DNA from: Parapedobacter lycopersici
GTDB lineage: Bacteria > Bacteroidota > Bacteroidia > Sphingobacteriales > Sphingobacteriaceae
Direction: 5' to 3'
Assembly: GCF_024643285.1 (NCBI RefSeq)
Contig: NZ_JAMSLW010000005.1
Span: 62,001-126,000 of the forward strand
Length of the DNA stretch: 64,000 nucleotides
Positions 46,989 through 55,245 of this stretch are shown piece after piece; the first letter of the stretch is position 1, and each line of letters starts with the position of its first letter. The notes below the pieces were generated by a model that was not told the origin of the DNA, searched no databases, and saw only the letters and a program-made list of their open reading frames with translations. A program made the position numbers and the translations under genes.

Positions 46989-47606
46989 TCAGCCCAAAAA
47001 GCGATCACTGATCGGATAGCTCATTACGATTGCCCACATCAGCAGGTCCAGGTCTTTGTCAGCCAGGCGTTCCCGGAGCAGGGATAATCCGCGGGCTTTC
47101 TGGCTGTTAATGGTACTGATGGAGATATTCAGCCGCTCCGCGATCTCGGCCGGCTTTTCCCCTTCCTCAAAAATCAACCGGATGATTTTCTGGCATTGCT
47201 CAGGCAAGGTGGAGATGGCCGCTGACAGCGACGAATAAACTTCAGCCCGGATGATTTCTTCAATGACCGGCTGATCGACCTGCGTACCTAACCGTGCGTA
47301 CTTATCCTGGTTTTTGGAACGGTTCCGCGATTTGCTCAATTGGTTTAGGGCAGCATTCTTTGCAGAGATATACAGGAAGGCTTTCAACGACCGCACTTCC
47401 GGAAAATCTTTCCGCCTTTCCCACGCTTTGTGAAACACATCCTGAACCACCTCTTCAGCGGTATCGCCATGCGCCAGAAAACGTGCTGCAAAAAGCAGTA
47501 TTAATGGATAAAACCGATGAAAAAAATAATCAAAAGCACGCTCATCTCCAGCACGCAAGCGATGCAAAAGCGCATCTTCCCGATTATGATATATAGGCTC
47601 GGACAT
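46989..47606 (-). CDS. ECF RNA polymerase sigma factor (unit 2)
   Basis: A 205-residue sigma factor. Region 2 includes DTAEEVVQDVFHKAWERRKD and LKAFLYISAKNAALNQLSK; region 4 is LPEQCQKIIRLIFEEGEKPA with IAERLNISISTINSQKARGL. A hydrophobic tail (LDLLMWAIVMSYP) ends the protein. It is not closely related to sigma factor 4 although the FecR and SusC proteins of units 2 and 4 are similar. Its promoter is at 47621-47652. Confidence 0.92.
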   Translation of the reverse strand: MSEPIYHNREDALLHRLRAGDERAFDYFFHRFYPLILLFAARFLAHGDTAEEVVQDVFHKAWERRKDFPEVRSLKAFLYISAKNAALNQLSKSRNRSKNQDKYARLGTQVDQPVIEEIIRAEVYSSLSAAISTLPEQCQKIIRLIFEEGEKPAEIAERLNISISTINSQKARGLSLLRERLADKDLDLLMWAIVMSYPISDRFLG

Positions 47607-47620
47607 GGTTAGTGTAAACC

Positions 47621-47652
47621 CAAAGTTAGGGAATTGGAATTATTATATCAAA
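47621..47652 (-). promoter_or_regulatory. Promoter of sigma factor 2
   Basis: On the minus strand TTTG (47652-47649), 20 bases, TAACTTTG (47628-47621). It is a full consensus match and leaves almost no leader before the ATG at 47606. Confidence 0.75.
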
Positions 47653-47693
47653 TACAGGTTGAGCTGATACATTGGGAAAGGCATTGCAGTCCC

Positions 47694-47728
47694 GTTAAAA
47701 AACAAGCGCCCCCTTACCGGGGGCGCTT
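47694..47728 (-). terminator. Intrinsic terminator after susD of unit 3
   Basis: AAGCGCCCCC and GGGGGCGCTT form a perfect 10-bp stem (47704-47728) with a five-base loop. On the minus strand it is followed by TGTTTTTTAA. It lies 29 bases after the susD3 stop and separates units 3 and 2. Confidence 0.9.
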
Positions 47729-47757
47729 GGCCAGTTACTGTTTAACAGCAAACGAAT

Positions 47758-49332
47758 TTATGGCTTATCCCACCACACCCTTCCCAGCAATGCATCACTT
47801 TGCGCTTTAATGCTGGGGTCCAATGGGAATCCCTGCCTTGTCAGTGCCTCCTGCTGATTTTCGTTATTCGTTGCCCGTTCATCCGGATAAGGGAGCCTGC
47901 GAAACATTTCCCCGCCGGTTACCGAGCCCGGGTAGGGTTGGTTTCCTTCCCAGTTTTTAAAGTTGAAAGCCGGGTATCCTGTGCGCCTCCAATTGGCCCA
48001 CACTTCATAATCATCTCCGAGGAGCGACAGCCATTTTTGTATGGAAATCTGTTCCAGCCGTTGCTCAAAGGTTCCGCTTTCATTATACGGATAGCCTGTT
48101 TCCAGGTATTGGGCAATGCGCTCTGCCGGAATATTGCTGTCATTAGGTGACAGCGAAGTCACCGTAGGCCACAACGCCCATTGTTCCATTGCACGCGTTA
48201 CGGCAAGGTCATAGGCTGCCTTCTCGGTCACACCATTGTACCAGCCCCGCAATACTGCTTCCGCTACCAAAAGCTGTGCTTCAGCAGGCCCCAGAATAAT
48301 CAGCGGCGAGGAATCGCGGTTCCACCAGATGGGTGAATACTCTGAATAGGTGGGGAAATCGGGTGGATAACCCAGAATAGATCCCGGCACCATCCCTTTT
48401 TGAGCAGCCATCGTTGTATCGGGCACATAGCCGTCTTCCGTCTGCTTCCACACTACTGAAAGTACATAAATGCGTGGATCATGCGTAGCCTTGAACTGAT
48501 CAATCAGGGTGCTGGCCAACTTACGGCCCTGCGCATTATCCGGATCCTGCGTAGCCTGGTACTCTCCAAAAGGTGCACGCGGATTCGTGGCTGTTGCGCT
48601 AAACTGAAGGTATGCAATATCATCGATGTCTGTCATCACCCCACCCTCAATTGCCTTTACGGCATACGTCTGTGCCGTTGCCGGATCTACATTTGAAAGC
48701 CGCATGGCCAGACGCAACATCAACGTATAGGCAAACTTTTTCCATTTCGCGGTATCACCTCCATAGAACACATCGGCCCCGCCGAATGTTGGCATATTGG
48801 GCGTCAACGATGCTGCTGCCTCATCCAGCTCCTTCAACATGTCGTTATAGATGAATTCCTGGGTGTCGTATTTAGGCTCCAGCACACCATCCAGTGCGCC
48901 CATAGCCTCCGAATACGGAACGTCGCCGGTTGCGTCGGTTAAAATATGGTACCCATATGCCCGGACAATGCGCAGCAGCGCAATCTTGTTTACATCATCC
49001 GAAGCCGTCAAAGCGTCCATACATTGTTTAATGGCATTAAACTGCTCGGAATAAATATCAAACCCAAAACCACCAATGTAATCAAACTGCTTGCCGCCAA
49101 TGTCCGGCACATCCTTATACGTAGAAACATACTGCATGCCGCCATGTAGCCCGCCGTTCTGATACGGCATATTCAATTGAATCTGCGAAAAAAGATATTC
49201 AGGGATAACATAATCAACTTTATCCGGATCGATATTCAAATCGGTCAGCTCATCCGGATTACACGCTGCCGTCAAAGCAACCGTAGCCATCAACGCGACC
49301 TTTGTGCTTGTCTTGAAAAATACATTCTTCAT
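47758..49332 (-). CDS. SusD-like surface lipoprotein (unit 3)
   Basis: A 524-residue lipoprotein; the signal ends TVALTAACN with the lipid cysteine, followed by PDELTDLNIDPDKVDYVIPE. The family body includes RIVRAYGYHILTDATGDVPY and the C-terminus reads RVWWDKP. It is 20 bases after susC3 and is the last gene of unit 3; a terminator follows at once. No enzyme gene accompanies this pair. Confidence 0.9.
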   Translation of the reverse strand: MKNVFFKTSTKVALMATVALTAACNPDELTDLNIDPDKVDYVIPEYLFSQIQLNMPYQNGGLHGGMQYVSTYKDVPDIGGKQFDYIGGFGFDIYSEQFNAIKQCMDALTASDDVNKIALLRIVRAYGYHILTDATGDVPYSEAMGALDGVLEPKYDTQEFIYNDMLKELDEAAASLTPNMPTFGGADVFYGGDTAKWKKFAYTLMLRLAMRLSNVDPATAQTYAVKAIEGGVMTDIDDIAYLQFSATATNPRAPFGEYQATQDPDNAQGRKLASTLIDQFKATHDPRIYVLSVVWKQTEDGYVPDTTMAAQKGMVPGSILGYPPDFPTYSEYSPIWWNRDSSPLIILGPAEAQLLVAEAVLRGWYNGVTEKAAYDLAVTRAMEQWALWPTVTSLSPNDSNIPAERIAQYLETGYPYNESGTFEQRLEQISIQKWLSLLGDDYEVWANWRRTGYPAFNFKNWEGNQPYPGSVTGGEMFRRLPYPDERATNNENQQEALTRQGFPLDPSIKAQSDALLGRVWWDKP

Positions 49333-49352
49333 TGCGTTACAAATTAAGTGCG

Positions 49353-52300
49353 TTAGAATTTGATCATTAAATTGAGGCCAAATGTCCTGGTCCTCGGCAA
49401 GTTAATACCGCCTGTACCCTGTGCATTGGCTGTTGACTCCTGAAACTCCGGATCCAGGCCGGCTTCTTTCACACGCTTGTCGCGATAAAGAATCAGCAGG
49501 TTATTCGCCACTAAACCAATAGATGCCGACTGCAACGGCAAATTCAGCTTGTCTACCGGAATACTGTAGTTCAGCACTGCCCGACGCAGTTTAACGAAAT
49601 CCGTATTATATGTAAAGAGTGCCGAATAGCCCCGCCCAACCTGATTGTAGTAGGCCTGGATATTCTGCGGCTCCCACAGGTAATCAAATGGTGCTCCATT
49701 TTCGTCTACACCAGTCAATTGCAAGCCGTTGTCACGGCCCTCCAGCGTCATCGGCGCCAAGCCAAAGCGGGTCGCATAGAACATCAGGTTATTGTACCCA
49801 ACTGCACCGAATTTACCATCAAACAACACATTCAATGAAAAATTCTTGTAGCGGATGTTGTGGCTAAAACCAATGGTATGGGGCGGGTTACCTACGCCGT
49901 AGGCCACCTCTTCCCCTTCCGGGAAATGGCTAATGGAGTTGTAAATCGGCGTACCGTCTGCCGTATGTTTCGGCTGGATAACCATTACCGTTCCATAAGG
50001 CAGGCCCGGGCGGTTCACAATACGGGCACCCTGAATACCATTACCCAATGAAATTTCCGCCACCGTAGGCGCCAATTCTACAATTTTGCTCAAGTTATAC
50101 GAGTAGTTTAAGGTCATGTCCCAGCTAAAGGATCCGGAACGCACCGCTGTACCGTTTAACAATGCCTCAATCCCTTTATTGGTTACTTTACCAATGTTCA
50201 CGTTTCCTCCGGTAAACCCGCTTGCAGCAGTAATATTAACTCCCACAATGTCATTGCTGGTTACCTTGCTGTAATAGGTCAGATCAAGCCCAAGCCTATT
50301 GTTGAACAACCGCGTCTCAAAACCTGCTTCTGATGTAGTCACAGTCAGCGGCCGCAGATCAGGCGTTGGCAACCTGTCTGAAACAATCTGCGTAGGCAGG
50401 TTGTAGCCGTTATTTGTAGAGATGGTATACGTCTGGTTTACCTGTCCGGCATTAATCGTAGCACTACCCACCTGTGCCCAGGATCCCCGAAGTTTCAGGA
50501 AGCTGATGGCCGAAGGCATTTCAATCAGGTCAGAAAGCACCACTGAACTACCCACTGATGGATAAAAAATGGAGTTCGTTCCCGGGTTTAGCGTAGAGAA
50601 CCAATCATTCCGTCCGGTAAACGACAGGAACACCACGCCCCGCCAGTCAAAGTCGGCCGATGCAAACAACGAGTTCGTTCCCGTCCGCGTTTCCCGGTGG
50701 AACGGATTATTACCCGTAGCCGTCGTGGTAATCGTTTTCAGGTTTGTCAAGCTAATGAAGTTTGGAATAACAAAATCCCGACCGCTCAGGTTGTTCCGGA
50801 TAAACGCCGCCCGTTCCATATTTGCGCCCGCCATTGCACTCACATTAAAATCACTCAGGAAAGAGGTATTGTAGTTAATGGTTCCCTGAATGTTCGTAAT
50901 CTGCTCCGTACCGTTACTGGTATTCATGGCACCAAACGGTGTTGAATTCTTTCCAATCGGCACATAGTCCATCCGCTCATACGATTGGAAGTCGCGCTGT
51001 GCCTTACCCAACAGGAACAAATTCGGACTCAGGTTCATCTGGATACTGGCCGAAGCAATGTACCTTCTCGTTTTATCAGCGTTTCCCATCCGGTTCACGA
51101 TAAAATACGGGTTTGGTGCCTCCGGAGCCGGGTTCCAGGCTAATTCTTTTCCGGTTTCAGGATCGTATCCAGGGGCCAGATTGCGAATATCCACCGTATT
51201 GCCTACCAGGTAAATCGGCCAGGCCGCGTTCATTTCAGCATAACCCACCGTTGGACGGTTCTTGCCCTTTACCAGGTTATATTGCACATCCGAACGGATC
51301 ACGAAAAGATCATTTTTACCCAGTTTGGTCATCATCGACAAGTTTGCCGTTTGGCGCCCATATGTAGAATTCGGCTGCATACTGTTCGAGCGTAAGTCGG
51401 ATAATGACAACCGCCCCGTAAACTTCTCTGTGCCGGCGTTAAACGCGATCGTATTCGTAATATCCGAACTTGGCCGATAAAAATTCTTAATGTTTTCCTT
51501 CACCGAAACCGGTGCATAAGGGTGCATTTTGCCATCAACCTGCATGTATTGAATGGAAGGATCTACTTTTGGGCCATAAGAGAGCCGCCCGGAAGCCTGT
51601 GCTTCAGCAACCGTTGTAGGCACCGTGCCATTCTGCCCCTGTCCGTACTGATTCTGGAAATTAGGAAACTCACTTGGTACCCCCATGGTAGCAACCGAGT
51701 TAAACTCAATACCCAATCCCTGCTGAGCCTTACCCGATTTAGTAGTAATCAGGATCACCCCGTTTGCCGCCTGGCTGCCGTACAGTGCTGCTGCCGCACC
51801 ACCCTTCAATACCGAGATCGACTCAATGTCATCCGGGTTGATCATCGATATCCCGTCACCGCGGTCGATATTGAGTCCGGTTGTATTTTGGCTGGCCCCG
51901 TTATTACTATTGTTGATGGGCAAACCATTTACCACATACAGGGGCTGTTGGTTTGGGTTCGATCCGCTCAACGAGTTGTTGCCCCGGATCACCACCCGGC
52001 TGGAACCACCCGGGCCAGAGTTAATCTGCGTAGCATCCACCCCCGCAATCTTACCCGTCAATGCGCTTGCAATGTTATTGTCGCGGGCCTGTGTAAAACT
52101 TTCACCCTGCACCTGGGTCACGGAGTAGCTCAGCGATCGGCGCTCACGGGTAATACCGAGTGCCGTAACAACCACCTCACCCAGCTCTGACGCATCGCTG
52201 GCCAACACAACGGCCAACGTTCCGCCCTGCCCCACGGGCACCTCCTTCGAAATATATCCGATATAGGACACGATTAACACCGCATTTCTGTCGCGGACGT

Positions 52301-52835
52301 TGATCCCGAAACGGCCTTCATTATCCGTAGTGGTACTGCCGCCGCCACCCCTGATGTTGACAGAGGCCCCCTGCAGCGGGGTGCCCACGGAATCGGTAAC
52401 CACACCGGTAATCCGGATATCCTGCTGCAATACCAGCGGCGGAGCCGGTCTTTCCGGCGATTCGGGAATGAGATCAACCGACACGGTCCCTGCGATCACT
52501 TTATACCGCAGCCTGCGGTTTGCCAGTGCGTCGCGGAGTACCTTTTCCGCGTCCCTGTTGTTAACCCGGATGGTTACCGGTGCCGTCCGCTTCGCAACGT
52601 CGTCGCTATACACAAAACGGTAATTGGTCTGTTTGCTGATCTCCTCAAAGAATCGTTCGATTTTTGCGTCTTCCAGCGTAATTGTCACCTTTTGGGCCGC
52701 TACATTGGCTTGGGCAGCGGTGGTCAGTACGAGCAGCAAAAAGGGGATGGTTTTTATCGTTTTTACCCAAAAACGGGTTTCGGCCGGAAGACGGGGAGTC
52801 CGCTTCGGCCTTTTGCCAAATAAAAAGTAATTCAT
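49353..52835 (-). CDS. SusC-like TonB-dependent transporter with STN domain (unit 3)
   Basis: A 1160-residue receptor starting MNYFLFGKRPKRTPRLPAET. Signal region, STN domain (ITLEDAKIERFFEEISKQTN, AEKVLRDALANRRLRYKVIA), carboxypeptidase-regulatory-like repeat (ITGVVTDSVGTPLQGASVNI), plug (GEVVVTALGITRERRSLSYS) and barrel ending TFGLNLMIKF. The head resembles units 2 and 4 in protein sequence but is more diverged in DNA. With SusD3 it should import an unknown ligand and signal through FecR3. Confidence 0.92.
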   Translation of the reverse strand: MNYFLFGKRPKRTPRLPAETRFWVKTIKTIPFLLLVLTTAAQANVAAQKVTITLEDAKIERFFEEISKQTNYRFVYSDDVAKRTAPVTIRVNNRDAEKVLRDALANRRLRYKVIAGTVSVDLIPESPERPAPPLVLQQDIRITGVVTDSVGTPLQGASVNIRGGGGSTTTDNEGRFGINVRDRNAVLIVSYIGYISKEVPVGQGGTLAVVLASDASELGEVVVTALGITRERRSLSYSVTQVQGESFTQARDNNIASALTGKIAGVDATQINSGPGGSSRVVIRGNNSLSGSNPNQQPLYVVNGLPINNSNNGASQNTTGLNIDRGDGISMINPDDIESISVLKGGAAAALYGSQAANGVILITTKSGKAQQGLGIEFNSVATMGVPSEFPNFQNQYGQGQNGTVPTTVAEAQASGRLSYGPKVDPSIQYMQVDGKMHPYAPVSVKENIKNFYRPSSDITNTIAFNAGTEKFTGRLSLSDLRSNSMQPNSTYGRQTANLSMMTKLGKNDLFVIRSDVQYNLVKGKNRPTVGYAEMNAAWPIYLVGNTVDIRNLAPGYDPETGKELAWNPAPEAPNPYFIVNRMGNADKTRRYIASASIQMNLSPNLFLLGKAQRDFQSYERMDYVPIGKNSTPFGAMNTSNGTEQITNIQGTINYNTSFLSDFNVSAMAGANMERAAFIRNNLSGRDFVIPNFISLTNLKTITTTATGNNPFHRETRTGTNSLFASADFDWRGVVFLSFTGRNDWFSTLNPGTNSIFYPSVGSSVVLSDLIEMPSAISFLKLRGSWAQVGSATINAGQVNQTYTISTNNGYNLPTQIVSDRLPTPDLRPLTVTTSEAGFETRLFNNRLGLDLTYYSKVTSNDIVGVNITAASGFTGGNVNIGKVTNKGIEALLNGTAVRSGSFSWDMTLNYSYNLSKIVELAPTVAEISLGNGIQGARIVNRPGLPYGTVMVIQPKHTADGTPIYNSISHFPEGEEVAYGVGNPPHTIGFSHNIRYKNFSLNVLFDGKFGAVGYNNLMFYATRFGLAPMTLEGRDNGLQLTGVDENGAPFDYLWEPQNIQAYYNQVGRGYSALFTYNTDFVKLRRAVLNYSIPVDKLNLPLQSASIGLVANNLLILYRDKRVKEAGLDPEFQESTANAQGTGGINLPRTRTFGLNLMIKF

Positions 52836-52842
52836 ACTTTTA
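52812..52842 (+). promoter_or_regulatory. Promoter of antisense RNA, unit 3
   Basis: TTTG (52812-52815), 19 bases, TACTTTTA (52835-52842); the final G of the -7 consensus is A here. Geometry relative to the susC start codon is identical to units 2 and 4. Confidence 0.6.
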
Positions 52843-52848
52843 CTGAAT

Positions 52849-52930
52849 TAAGGTTAATTGAATGAGTTAATACAACGTGTTGAAACACTTAGCCTTAGTA
52901 CACGGGGGTGCTGCGAACACCCCCGCTTTT
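52849..52930 (+). ncRNA. Predicted cis-antisense RNA to the susC leader (unit 3)
   Basis: A transcript of about 82 nt is predicted from the promoter at 52812-52842 to the terminator at 52903-52930. The body contains TTAGCCTTA (52889-52897), shared with units 2 and 4. It lies opposite the susC3 leader from about 14 to 95 nt before the start codon. Function is inferred as for the other copies. Confidence 0.6.
52903..52930 (+). terminator. Plus-strand terminator between fecR and susC, unit 3
   Basis: CGGGGGTG pairs perfectly with CACCCCCG (8 bp) around seven bases, followed by C and four T. The G-T pair seen in units 2 and 4 is G-C here, so pairing is kept. Confidence 0.75.
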
Positions 52931-52999
52931 ATTTCTTTCAGGGGGGATAAAATGGTCTCATCATTGGCATTGGTTAGTTTGTGGTTCTATTGTTAGTTG

Positions 53000-54169
53000 T
53001 TAAAATTGTACAGTCACTTTCCGCTCTTCGATTTTGAATGTAGCCCGTGTGGCAAAACCCAATATATCAAGCACTTCTGATAAGTTGACATCCCGGCTGA
53101 TGTTACCGTTGTATCCTTTGTGGTAAGGGACATCGCCCACATATACCACGGAGAGGTCATACCAGCGTGCCAACTGTTGCATAATGTCGACAATCCCGTC
53201 GCTCCTGAAATAAAAATCCCCGTTTTTCCAGGCAATCGCTTTTCTCATATCGGCTGGTTCCACCACAATGTCCCCCGTCACCCGTGCCTGCTGGCCCGGT
53301 TTCAGCAATTCGGATTTTTCGGCGTGTATCACTTTCACTGACCCTTCTACAACAGTTGTTGTAACCGCGTTATAGGAATTGATATTGAAATGCGTGCCCA
53401 ATACCTCCACTACTGTGCCGTTCGCTTCCACCTTAAATGGCCGGCTGGCATCCGGCGCCACTTCAAAATATGCCTCGCCTTTCAGAAACACCTTGCGGTC
53501 CGTGTTTCCGAACCGGGTCGGGAATCGTAGTTCAGACATGGCATTCAGCCAAACACTGGTGCCGTCGGACAGCGTGAGGTTATACATCCCCGCCTTGGGA
53601 ACACGCAACTCATTATACAGCAACTCCATGGATGCTGTTTCATCCGGCTGCTGCCGGTTCACATACGTCAGCTCGCCGGTTGCGGTTGTGATGGTTGTAC
53701 CGTCGCGCTCTTTTACAGCGTTTGCACCGGCCGCTAAATCAATGGTACGCCCATCCGACAGCTTCAATACCGCTTGCTGGCTGCCGGGCATCACATCGTT
53801 TCCCGTAACATTGGCCGTTGCCACTTCCGGGGCGTCCGTTTTCGGCGTTGTGCCATACCACCATCCTCCGACTACGGCCAAAAAAACGACTGCGGCTACC
53901 GCAATGCCCAAGCGCCGGAGCGCATGGCCAGTCCCGGTCTCCTTTTCCGGACGCCGGGCGATCTTCTCCCAGGCTTGTTCCATATCAAGGCGGGCAAAAA
54001 AATCCATATCGATCCGGGCTTGCGTATCACTCTGGATCGCTTCAAACGCCGCCCTGTTTTCCTCGTTTGCTGCAATCCACTGTTCCAATACCTCCTCTTC
54101 CTGTACAGTAAGGGTACCGGTTAGGTGTTTATTGATTAGGTCGGCAATATGGTACGGATTACTGCTCAT
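53000..54169 (-). CDS. FecR-family anti-sigma regulator (unit 3)
   Basis: A 389-residue protein, MSSNPYHIADLINKHLTGTL. The membrane segment is LGIAVAAVVFLAVVGGWWYG, the periplasmic FecR domain has AGMYNLTLSDGTSVWLNAMS and FLKGEAYFEVAPD, and the C-terminal domain ends TFKIEERKVTVQF. It stands 55 bases after sigma factor 3 and is expected to be its membrane anchor and inhibitor, relieved by SusC3. Confidence 0.9.
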   Translation of the reverse strand: MSSNPYHIADLINKHLTGTLTVQEEEVLEQWIAANEENRAAFEAIQSDTQARIDMDFFARLDMEQAWEKIARRPEKETGTGHALRRLGIAVAAVVFLAVVGGWWYGTTPKTDAPEVATANVTGNDVMPGSQQAVLKLSDGRTIDLAAGANAVKERDGTTITTATGELTYVNRQQPDETASMELLYNELRVPKAGMYNLTLSDGTSVWLNAMSELRFPTRFGNTDRKVFLKGEAYFEVAPDASRPFKVEANGTVVEVLGTHFNINSYNAVTTTVVEGSVKVIHAEKSELLKPGQQARVTGDIVVEPADMRKAIAWKNGDFYFRSDGIVDIMQQLARWYDLSVVYVGDVPYHKGYNGNISRDVNLSEVLDILGFATRATFKIEERKVTVQF

Positions 54170-54224
54170 CTAAAATAAGGACACAGATCATATGAAAAAG
54201 AGTGACAAAAGAATTGAGGCAAGC

Positions 54225-54776
54225 TTAAGCAACCCCGAATTTAATGAAACACAGCAGGACAGCCCCCAGCAATTCCGGACCGATCCTACCTTTCAACAGT
54301 TTGAGACCCCGTTGTTTTTGCGTCTTAACCGTATTGATGCTTACTTGCAATTTCTCTGCAATTTTCGCATTGCTCCAGCCTTCCAGGTATCCCAGGCGAA
54401 AAATCCGCTGGCACCCCTTTGGCATTGCGGTAATTACCATATATACCTCATTCATTACCTCCGAGCGGATCATTTTGTTAATCACGGTCGATTCCTCTTC
54501 CATGACCTGGGGGTTAAGCCGGAAGTATCGTTCTTCGATTTTAGCGTCCCTCCCCACATTGTGGCAGGCATTTCGTATGGATGTATACAGGTAACTTTTT
54601 ATGGCAGCATCCTTATCTGCCACCATATGCCGGCGCTCGAGGAATGCAGCAAATGCATCCTGCACAATATCCTCAGCCATCACCTCATCCCCCAACAGCT
54701 GCCAGGCGAAATGACATAACCGGGCGTAATACTTCCGGAATAATTTGTCTGCCGAGAATAGGTAAACTTCTTTCAT
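54225..54776 (-). CDS. ECF RNA polymerase sigma factor (unit 3)
   Basis: A 183-residue sigma factor. Region 2: GDEVMAEDIVQDAFAAFLER and IKSYLYTSIRNACHNVGRD; region 4: MPKGCQRIFRLGYLEGWSNA with IAEKLQVSINTVKTQKQRGL. A hydrophobic end (ELLGAVLLCFIKFGVA) follows. No clear housekeeping promoter was seen upstream; a hairpin at 54865-54885 lies about 90 bases before the start. It should activate the susCD3 operon. Confidence 0.92.
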   Translation of the reverse strand: MKEVYLFSADKLFRKYYARLCHFAWQLLGDEVMAEDIVQDAFAAFLERRHMVADKDAAIKSYLYTSIRNACHNVGRDAKIEERYFRLNPQVMEEESTVINKMIRSEVMNEVYMVITAMPKGCQRIFRLGYLEGWSNAKIAEKLQVSINTVKTQKQRGLKLLKGRIGPELLGAVLLCFIKFGVA

Positions 54777-55152
54777 GTAACTGTTTTTTAATTAGTAGCT
54801 GATTGTCCCGGAACTGTTTATGAGTTAAGGCCTGCCCGATGAACGTATCCAAACCAAATCCAGCTGCATAGGACACGCCTATGCACAGGGTCTGCATTCC
54901 CTCAATAGTTTTCCGATAAGGTGATAATTGGTGAATCAAATATTAATATTAAAATTGATAAATCCAAAAAGTTCGCCTCCGGCTTCCAGTCCGATTCATC
55001 GAAAACCGTCCTATAGGCAAAAATTAGCACGCAATCGATTGCAAAATGGCGATATGATAACAAGAATGTTATATAAAGACGGTTCAGGGGCTGTCCGGGG
55101 GGACCTGAAAAAGCACAAAGACGGCTTGGTATTTATGTAGCCGGAACACCGG
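54777..55152. other. Intergenic region upstream of sigma factor 3
   Basis: About 375 bases without a supported gene. It contains a perfect 8-bp inverted repeat, TGCATAGG-ACACG-CCTATGCA (54865-54885), without a T-tract on either side. The rest is fairly AT-rich. A 70-codon frame on the plus strand (54928-55140) shows no recognisable features and is not called. Confidence 0.5.
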
Positions 55153-55193
55153 ATAAAAAAAGAGCGACACACCGGAACCGGTATGCCGCTCTT
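55153..55193 (-). terminator. Intrinsic terminator after the enolase-superfamily gene
   Basis: AAGAGCG and CGCTCTT with an inner ACCGG-AA-CCGGT form an imperfect stem (55160-55193); the minus strand continues with a run of seven T. It closes unit 4, about 52 bases after the stop at 55246. Confidence 0.8.
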
Positions 55194-55245
55194 GGGCAAC
55201 TTTAACTAACTACTAACTAATTGCTGTTGCGACTGGTATCGCCGG

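Noticed and set aside
47704-47728. GC-rich palindrome as a repeat or attachment site
   Set aside because: The following T-run and its place right after susD3 are fully explained by an intrinsic terminator.
54192-54719. 175-codon frame on the plus strand opposite sigma factor 3
   Set aside because: It lies entirely within and antisense to a well-supported ECF sigma gene and its translation has no recognisable features.
54685-54939. 84-codon minus-strand frame overlapping the start of sigma factor 3
   Set aside because: It overlaps the sigma factor coding region in another frame and shows no family resemblance.
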